DNA of 64,000 nt from Solanum dulcamara (Eukaryota > Streptophyta > Magnoliopsida > Solanales > Solanaceae): NCBI RefSeq assembly GCF_947179165.1, contig NC_077243.1, positions 29,340,001-29,404,000 of the forward strand, in the 5' to 3' direction. Below are positions 57,505-64,000 of this stretch, piece after piece (the stretch's first letter is position 1; every line of letters begins with the position of its first letter). The position numbers and the translations under genes were made by a program. Below the pieces are notes generated by a model. That model made no database searches. It saw nothing but the letters and a program-made list of their open reading frames with translations, and was not told the origin of the DNA.

Positions 57505-58410
57505 ATAATACATAAGTACCTTCCTGAACTATCATCGAAATTTCAACGACATACCTTAATTTATCTAGGGTCCTATTACCACCACCACCCCCTCGAACTC
57601 AATTTTTCTGCATTTTCGTGCACTTTTTGTGCTGGCGTGGCACCTTCAATCAAGTAAGCTGGTTGTGTTTGTATACACGTGCCAGCCACATCACCATATA
57701 TATATAATAATTTTTAATTCTTTTTAAATCTTCTTATTTTTTTATACTGTATTTAAATTAAGTTAATACACATAATGTTTTTAAAAAACTTTCCTTGTAT
57801 TTAAATTTTTTTAGTTCTTTTTTTTACCTTCATTCATTGTCTTTTGTCTTTTATTTTTTTATTGATTTTATTTACTCTTTCTATTTTCTTTGTCTTTCCT
57901 TTTGATTTGATTTCAAATTTCATTTTAAATACCTTGTATTTAAAATAAGTTAATTTCAAATGAATATCAAATAAGTCAATAAAATCAAATAAAACATAAA
58001 AAAAAATAAAATGTTAAAATTAAAGGACACTTTTAATTATTTTTAAGAAAAATCCAGATAAATTTTTTTAAATAATTAAAAGTGAAAAGATAAGAAATTA
58101 ATGAAAGAAAAAAGTTTAAAGCGACGAAGATATTAAAATAAATATTTTAAATAGAAAGAAATAAAAATAATTAAATATATATAAGTTTTAATATCAATAA
58201 TTATGTGTACTAACTAATTATAAAGTTACCAATAAAAAAAGGACATGTGTCTAATTTTATCACTCATCACTTGAAAATAATTAAATATATTTATTGAATT
58301 TTAAAATAATTTTTTTGGGGAAAGGGGGGGAGGAGATTATAAGACCCTAGTTAAGTTAAGGTATGTCGCTGAGATTTCGGTCATAGTTCGGGTGTATTTC
58401 ATTACATGGT
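57505..58410. mobile_element. Non-autonomous long-TIR DNA element
   Basis: Left end about 57511-57585 and right end about 58330-58405 are inverted repeats of about 75 bases, around 85 percent alike: GAACTAT...CGAAATTTCA, CGACATACCTTAA and CTAGGGTC, each mirrored on the right. The interior is very AT-rich and non-coding, with TGCACGTG-like GC islands (57630-57705). The long inverted ends and lack of a gene fit a non-autonomous Mutator-like or foldback element common in Solanaceae. Target duplication not resolved. Confidence 0.75.
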
Positions 58411-58777
58411 AAAATGATATTATTATATGTAATTATCATATTAGTAACAAATGCTTATAATAGTTACTATTTATAGCTAATCCTTCTATTTTGTAGCAAA
58501 ATGGTAAATACACACAACTAACTACAATTTAGTCGTAACATTAGGCATTTCTAGGAGATCACCTGCACGGTTTCTCTCTCATCATCCCACAATCTAAGGG
58601 TGAGTTTTTCTTCATTGTTGCACACGATTTGTTGTGTTAAATCGTGACTCCTCTGGAAAAAGGTGATTGTTATTGGTAGTTTTTGGTCAGTTTTGATTAT
58701 TTTTTTTGTATAAGTGCATTTGCTTCATTGATTTTTCTTCTATTTAGTCTCAGACATTGTTAGGATTTTTGAAGAAA
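58411..58777. other. Unassigned AT-rich sequence
   Basis: No coding frame, repeat or RNA gene recognised. Confidence 0.4.
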
Positions 58778-59070
58778 CTATAATTTTTCTACTTTATAGA
58801 AGGGGGAGATATGCGGATGGCACAAAAAAAACTTGTGATGGCGTGCACCTCTTTTCCAAGTGTTTTGAAACCTATGCTTGCGTTGGTGCCCCGCAAGCCC
58901 TTGATTAGCGGGAACACCTTAGTACAAAACTTGCAACGATAACACCAAGCACATGCAGGCCTTATTAAAAGGGATTGATGAGTCATTTCTCTTGTTGGTG
59001 GCTGCTGAATTTTTCGTAAAGAATTATTTGGTGAATCGAATAAATGAATTGGCATTGAAATGAAGAAATG
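58778..59070 (-). pseudogene. C2H2 zinc-finger protein fragment, frameshifted
   Basis: Minus strand: SPNNSLRKIQQPPTREMTHQ, then WCYRCKFCTKVFPLIKGLRG; one base out of frame it continues HQRKHRFQNTWKRGARHHK and FLCHPHISPFYKVEKL with TAG at 58780-58778. CKFC, F, KGLRGH and QRKH give exactly C-x2-C-x3-F-x3-KGLRGH-x3-H, the spacing of the plant C2H2 finger with a QALGGH-like helix. The shift lies in a run of four C (58889-58892, plus strand); five would restore the frame. In the unshifted frame an open stretch continues upstream to 59373 but becomes low in plausibility above about 59070. Probably a decayed or retro-copied host transcription-factor fragment; a small genuine gene with a sequencing error is an alternative. 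Confidence 0.55.
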
Positions 59071-59587
59071 TCCATCGAAATAAATAGGATTAGAATTTCT
59101 AGTAAAATGGTAAAAATATTTGCAAGAGTAAGGTAACAAATTAAATGTATTGATTTTTTTCTGTATAGTTTTTAAGAGAACAACCCATATCTGGCATGTT
59201 TTAGATTTTTTAAAACTACAATGCAACATTTCCTTCCTTCCTCTTCTTTTAAACCTTTGATTACTATTTTTTTTTTTGAACAACTTAGTTTTGACTAGTA
59301 GTGACAAATGAGCGGATTGGGTCAAATTTGAGCAGGTTGAAAATTGATTAATATAAAATGGATAATAATTCAACCTGCGCAGATTTTATATGGGCAAAAA
59401 TGGGTTGGGCAACAATTGGTTGGATAGAATACTAGTTGACCTATATTTACAATATTTTAATGAGTAAATAGTATTCTATTCTAAAATGCAAAATGGAGAA
59501 AGTATTTTAGTCTTTTTTCGAATGACAAATATTGATAATATTTTATTTAATTTTATTGTATCATAAAACTAAATTTGACACCCAACG

Positions 59588-60301
59588 TTAGGGGTGGGCA
59601 TACATACCAAAAAACTGAAACATCCAACCAAACCTATTTTTTCGATTTCGGTATTTCAATTTTTGGTTTGATTTTTTATTTATATTTTTGTAACTTCGTT
59701 TTTCAGTTTGGTTTGCTATAACATGATTTTTGTATTTAGGTATTTGGATTTAACCAAAATTTATGCACTACTGTACACTATACATACTATATTTATATTA
59801 GATATAATTAATTTTTATTATTAATAATATATTTGATAATATATATTGGTTAATTATTAATCCTTTTATTTAATTTTCTGCCCTTAGCACTTAGCAGTTA
59901 GCCTAAGGTGTTTAACTATTCATTCCAAATTTCATAGTTCTGTAGCAACCGTCACACCTTCTCTTCCAGGACCCACTGCTCCAGGCTCTAGCGTTCCAGG
60001 CTTCACTGCTCCAACGTCTGTCGGCCAACACCCGACGTCCAACAAAGTGTCGCGATTCCAGCAAACGACGTCCACCATTTTTGCCTCCATTTCAAGTTCT
60101 TCTGTTTTAAGGTATTTCATCCTACTATATTTGATGAGAAAACCAAATTTAATACATTGAACCAAATCAAACCGAATTACAAAAATATTGAACCAAATTA
60201 ATTTGATTCGGTGGTCGGTACAACAAATACAAAAACCAAAAACCAAAAAAACCAAAATGAAAAAAATAAAACCAAACAGAATAACCAAATGCCCACCCCT
60301 A
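59588..60301. mobile_element. Non-autonomous hAT element with 8-bp duplication
   Basis: Ends TAGGGGTGGGCA (59589) and TGCCCACCCCTA (60301) are perfect 12-bp inverted repeats, followed by subterminal GGTTTGGTTT/AACCAAACC-type runs on both sides. Flanks ACCCAACG (59580-59587) and ACCCAACG (60301-60308) give an 8-bp target duplication with a one-base uncertainty in the boundary. No transposase; about 713 bases. A minus-strand open stretch at 59932-60381 has no recognised domain. Confidence 0.85.
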
Positions 60302-60308
60302 CCCAACG

Positions 60309-61925
60309 CGGGATCCGACTTCCAAATCGGGTTTCGACCCCAGACTAGGGACTCGACTTTTAACTTGGGACCCGACCCCAACCTCGATCCCCGACTTGGG
60401 ATCCGACATCCAAATTAAAATTCAATCTAGACACTTGAATCAGGATCCAATCAACCACCTCACACGGGAGCAGACTTCCAAATAAGAATTCGACCCCAAT
60501 ACTCGATCTTGATAATTGCTCCAGAATCTAAATTCGACACCTGATTTGGGATTCGACCTCGACTCTTGATCCAAAACTCGACTACCAACCTTAGACCCGA
60601 CATTCAAACTCGGCCAAAACTACCCCGACACTATCACTCAATCCCGATGACTAATTTGGTATTCAAATAGGGACCCGACAACCAAAATGGGAACTGAATT
60701 TCAAATCAGGATTCGACCCCGACATCGGACACATCTTTTGACATGAGACCTAACTTCGATATCCAATCTGAGACCCGACTTTCAAATTGGGATCCGACCC
60801 CGACTCTAGATAATGAACCCGAGACTCGATTTTCGAATTGAGACTCAATTCTGATACCCGACCTGAGACCCACTTGTCAAACTAGGATTCAACCCCTACA
60901 TCTAACTTCGACAATGAATCCAGGACCCGGTCTCAATACCTGATTTGGGACATGATCCCGACTCTGATATATGATTAGAAATTCGACTTCAAACCAGGAT
61001 CCAACCCTGACACCCAATGCAGTACCCAACTTTCGACCTGAGACCTAACCTCAGCATCTAATCCAAGACTGAACTCGAATCTGACTATCGCTTTGCCCAT
61101 TAAGATTAGGTAAATACAAAGAGTATTACACCCTTGATCGTGAAATATCGATTGCTTGTTGAACCCTGTGAATTGCGTGAAAGTAGGATACTTCAAATTC
61201 GGGGGTCAAAGAGTTTTAGAAAACATTCTTGGTGGAAAAAAATGTGAATGAAGGATCCTCAACCTGAAACCCGGCTTTTGAATTGGGACCTGATCCCAAT
61301 ATCTGACTCAATATCCAATTTTCAAACTGAGATTTGACCCTAACATCCAACCTCGATGACTGATTTGGGATCCGATCTCAATACCTGATTTTCGATCTCG
61401 ACTCTCGATCCAAAATCTAACTTTCAAATTGGGATCCGACTCCAAAACCCAATCATGAATTTAATTTTCAACCGAGATCCGACTCTAAGACCTGACTATT
61501 GACCCAACTCTCAAAATGGGACCCAAATCTAACACCAACCCAGGACCCAACTTCTGAATTAGGATTCAACATCGACACCCGACCTTAACGACTAATTTGG
61601 GACCCAAACCCGACACTTGATCTTGGACCTGATCTCAAATCTCGACCCAAAATCCTACTCTGACACTCGATTTAGATACCCATCTTGGCACCCGATTCAA
61701 GATTCAATTTTAAATTTTGATTTAGGACCCGACATCCAAATAGGGATCCACTCCTGAACTGACTTGAAACTTGAGAGTTGGGTGTCCAATCAAGGTCGAG
61801 ACTTGGGTCTCTAATCGAGAATCATGTGTCAGATTTTGAATTTTGGATTAGTATTAAGAATCAATACTCGAGATTTGAGTTAGGGTGGAAAGTTGAGGTG
61901 TGAAGTTGAATAAGGGTTTGAGAAT
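60309..61925. repeat. Degenerate GGGACCCGACCCCGAC-type array
   Basis: About 1.6 kb built of short related phrases: GGGATCCGACTTCCAAAT, GGGACCCGACCCCAACCTCG, TTTCAAATTGGGATCCGACC, CTGATTTGGGATCCGAT and similar. A non-repeat stretch of about 160 bases (61097-61257) splits it. From about 61765 the phrases appear in the opposite orientation (GAGTTGGGTGTCC, GGTCGAGACTTGGGTC). Units vary too much for a fixed period by eye. No coding potential is claimed. Confidence 0.75.
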
Positions 61926-62149
61926 TGTTTTTCTTACTTTTTGGAGATAGGTCATTTTTTATAAATTTGAGAAAAATAAGTTGATTTAAAAATATTTTTA
62001 CCTATATTTTATCCATAAATACCCATATTTCTATGGGTTGAATATGGGTTAAGCCCCTATTTTATCCATGTAAAAATCATTCACCAAACTCATTAAAATA
62101 TGGCCGGGTTGGCAAAATATGGGTCCATTTTGTCGGCGCTAGGTGTGAC

Positions 62150-62765
62150 CTATTTTAGATATATTTTAACAAACAAAAATAGCGTTAACTTTCACTTTCT
62201 TAGATTTATCCACGAAGATATGCACGAATCAAATTGAACTATAACAAAACCAATGCTAGATAAGCAAATAAAATTTTAAACATGACCAAAGGCATACAAA
62301 CAATTAAACTTATAAGGTCAAAATAAATATTGTCTAGTAGTACGGATATTTTTCATCAAAGCCTCAATTTTGTACCCCATTTATGACGTGAGTAATTAGT
62401 TATTCTTGTAAGTTGAATAAATAAATTTGTTATTCATTCAAAATATATTATTTATTTCTACTAAAGGGTTAGGGGTGCTCAATTTCACTATAGGATTTGC
62501 GAATGAATGCTGGGCTGGGCCACCTCGAATGGCGTGAGCCGCATGCGGAGAGACCCGCCATACAAATTGAACATTCTAGAAGCTTCTAGAGATCGGCGCC
62601 TGGGTACTTTGCTACTCTATTTAATTTGTCTTTCATTGAAAGAAAAAAAACCAAATAGGTTCAAACATACAACCAAAAAATTAATCAAATCGAACATTTT
62701 CTTGGTTTGATTTAGTAGCTTCTCTATTACTTCGATCTTTGTGCGATCTACCTATAGACCTTTTT
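62150..62765. other. Mostly unassigned; possible organellar intron remnant
   Basis: No gene. At 62535-62563 GAGCCGCATGCGGAGAGACC followed by CGCCATAC resembles the first strand and loop of a group II intron domain V, as found in plastid or mitochondrial introns, but the closing GTACGGTTC strand is not kept. The following sequence to 62760 has a plastid-like AT-rich texture. Weak. Confidence 0.2.
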
Positions 62766-63430
62766 TGACTTGTTTTTATCAAGGATAACAATCCACTTTT
62801 TTACCAAAACGTGGCACTTCTCCTTGTTATTTACCAAATTTATTTCCTTACATCTTACTTGCATTCAATCAAGATTTTGCAAACGGGCTTTAAATGAGCT
62901 ATCAAGGACGGAGAAAACATCTATGAATACATCTACAAACTCTTCTACCATGTCAGAAAATAGGTATGATACATCTCTGATATGTGAAAGGTGCATTACA
63001 TAGTCCAAACGACATGTACTTTAAAGCATAAGTACCATACTGACATGTGAAAGTAGTATTTTCCTGATCCTCTTGGGCAATGATTAACTGATTATAACCC
63101 GAATAACCATCCAAGAAGAAATAATACTCTTTGTTGGTGAGCATGTTTAATAAATAAATGGGATAGGATGATGATCTTTGCATGCGGTCTCATTCAACTT
63201 CCTATAACCCATGCATATTCTCCATCCAGTGACTGTGCGAGTAGGGATTAGGTAATTATTCAAAGGTAATCACTGTCATTCCTCCTTTCTAAGGAACACA
63301 TTGAACAAGGCTAACACATTTTCTATTAGAAAATTGGTAAATAATACCCGAATCTAGACACTTGATTACTTCGTTTCTAACCACATCCTTCATGACTATA
63401 TTTAACCTTCTCTGCTTCTGAATACTAGGC
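62766..63430 (-). pseudogene. Athila/Tat-like gypsy reverse transcriptase fragment, copy 1
   Basis: Minus strand from 63430: ERSKPSIQKQRRLN, NEVIKCLDSGIIYQFSNRKC, then LIPTRTVTGWRICMGYRKLN, KEYYFFLDGYSGYNQLIIAQ, TTFTCQYGTYALKYMSFGLC and EEFVDVFIDVFSVLDSSF. The RT catalytic pair of Asp reads IDV: the second Asp is Val. Frameshifts and a stop (VP*KGG) are present. This is the RT palm of an Athila/Tat-type Ty3-gypsy element; no gag, integrase or LTR is in view. Confidence 0.85.
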
Positions 63431-63589
63431 TTAGACCTTTCTTTCATATAAATCTATCGCATACAAAATGCAGGATCGACCCCTTGGATGTCTAACATCT
63501 ATCAACCTAGAGCCTACTTGTATTAGCACATCCTCAAAAATGTGTAATGACCCTCGAGGTCATTTATTTGCTTCTAACTCTAGACCTCT

Positions 63590-64000
63590 TTGTGACACTT
63601 TTTGATTAAAGACAATCTACTTTTTCATCAAAAAGTGGCACTTCTCCCAGTTATGTACCAAGTTTGTTTCCTCAAATCTTCCTTGCATCCGATCAAGATT
63701 TTGCTAATAGGCTTCAAATGAGATACAAAGGATGGAGAAGTCATCCACGAATACCTCTACAAACTCTTTCACCATGTTAGAAAATAGCCATCATACATTT
63801 TTCATATGTGGTAGGTGCATTGTATAGTCCAAATCTAATTTAAAGCATAAGTATCATATTGACATGTGAAAGTCATCTTCTTCTAATCCTCTAGGATGAT
63901 GTCAATCTGATTATAATTTGAATAACCACCCAAGAAGAAATAATACTCTTGATTGGCGAGTATGTTTAACATCTGATCAATAAATAAGATAGGATGATGA
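63590..64000 (-). pseudogene. Athila/Tat-like gypsy reverse transcriptase fragment, copy 2 (cut by the window end)
   Basis: Repeats copy 1 in the same orientation at an offset of about 824 bases (GTGGCACTTCTCC at 62811 and 63635; CCAAGAAGAAATAATACTC in both). It encodes the same RT palm part with many changes; here the catalytic phrase reads FVDDFSI, so the Asp pair is kept. It continues beyond 64000. Confidence 0.85.

Larger units (their letters stand above)
59296..62141. mobile_element. Candidate hAT-like element carrying a degenerate array
   Basis: Left end TAGTAGTGACAAATGAGCGG; right end, in complement, TAGCGCCGACAAAATGGACC. Both resemble the plant hAT-MITE end type TAGGGGTGGCAAATGGGC. 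Flanking 8-mers GTTTTGAC (59288-59295) and GGTGTGAC (62142-62149) match at 6 of 8, as a decayed hAT target duplication would. It contains no transposase. Inside are the younger element at 59588-60301 and the array at 60309-61925. Confidence 0.45.

Noticed and set aside
58789..59373. A full 194-residue protein in one minus frame
   Set aside because: The zinc-finger signal requires a frame change near 58890, and the N-terminal half is low-complexity, so the single long frame is not taken as the product.
59932..60381. 149-codon minus-strand frame
   Set aside because: It crosses the end of the hAT element into the array; composition follows the repeats and no domain is visible.
59420..62190. Direct repeat of GACCTAT...ATATTTTAA-like ends at 59430 and 62150
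   Set aside because: Short and AT-rich; the inverted hAT-like ends explain the boundaries better.
1..64000. A new multi-gene functional system
   Set aside because: Every coding signal except the zinc-finger fragment belongs to a known transposon family, and each is broken. Nothing supports a co-operating host gene set.

Overview
This window looks like repeat-rich heterochromatin of a flowering plant, most probably a member of the nightshade family (Solanaceae). It is AT-rich. It holds Ty1-copia and Ty3-gypsy retrotransposons primed by initiator-Met tRNA, CACTA and hAT DNA transposons, and an RTE-type LINE and a SINE-like tail that both end in TTG repeats, as Solanaceae TS/Au SINEs do. I found no intact host gene. 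The only cellular-gene-like coding signal is a short, frameshifted C2H2 zinc-finger fragment near 58.8-59.1 kb. The species cannot be fixed from the sequence alone.

Layout. 1-4.7 kb: LTR-like DNA (element X) split by a solo Tekay-type gypsy LTR. 4.7-17.6 kb: a minus-strand copia (copia III), itself split by a complete but decayed plus-strand gypsy (gypsy I, 5983-14951) and by an RTE LINE in its LTR (15829-16753). 17.6-18.2 kb: a piece of a plus-strand copia (copia V). 18.2-54.9 kb: the 3' two thirds of a plus-strand CACTA transposon, with a TNPD-like transposase and a TNPA/Transposase_24-like gene. It is broken by copia IV (18354-25884, which holds a solo LTR), copia II (26194-32855, nearly intact), an L1 fragment inside an intron (33209-34141), and copia I (39819-54870, which holds gypsy II, 44474-54172). 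54.9-55.8 kb: the remaining end of copia V. 55.8-58.4 kb: LINE ORF1 debris, a TTG-tailed SINE/RTE end and two copies of a long-TIR element. 58.8-59.1 kb: the zinc-finger fragment. 59.3-62.1 kb: a candidate hAT-like element that carries a degenerate GACCCGAC-type array and a younger hAT element. 62.8-64 kb: two tandem copies of an Athila/Tat-like gypsy reverse-transcriptase fragment.

Most insertions could be placed to the base because LTR ends and target-site duplications are visible, and the interrupted reading frames rejoin across the insertions. This gives a relative order of events. All elements carry stops, frameshifts or catalytic changes. Copia II is the best preserved, with one nonsense codon and one lost integrase catalytic residue. 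The genes here do not work together for a host function. The interactions are between parasites (nesting, possible trans-mobilisation, LINE/SINE tail sharing). I did not find a clearly new functional system. The strongest leads are an unusual self-complementary primer region in copia II, the array-bearing hAT-like element, identical nonsense sites shared by two gypsy copies, and the zinc-finger fragment.
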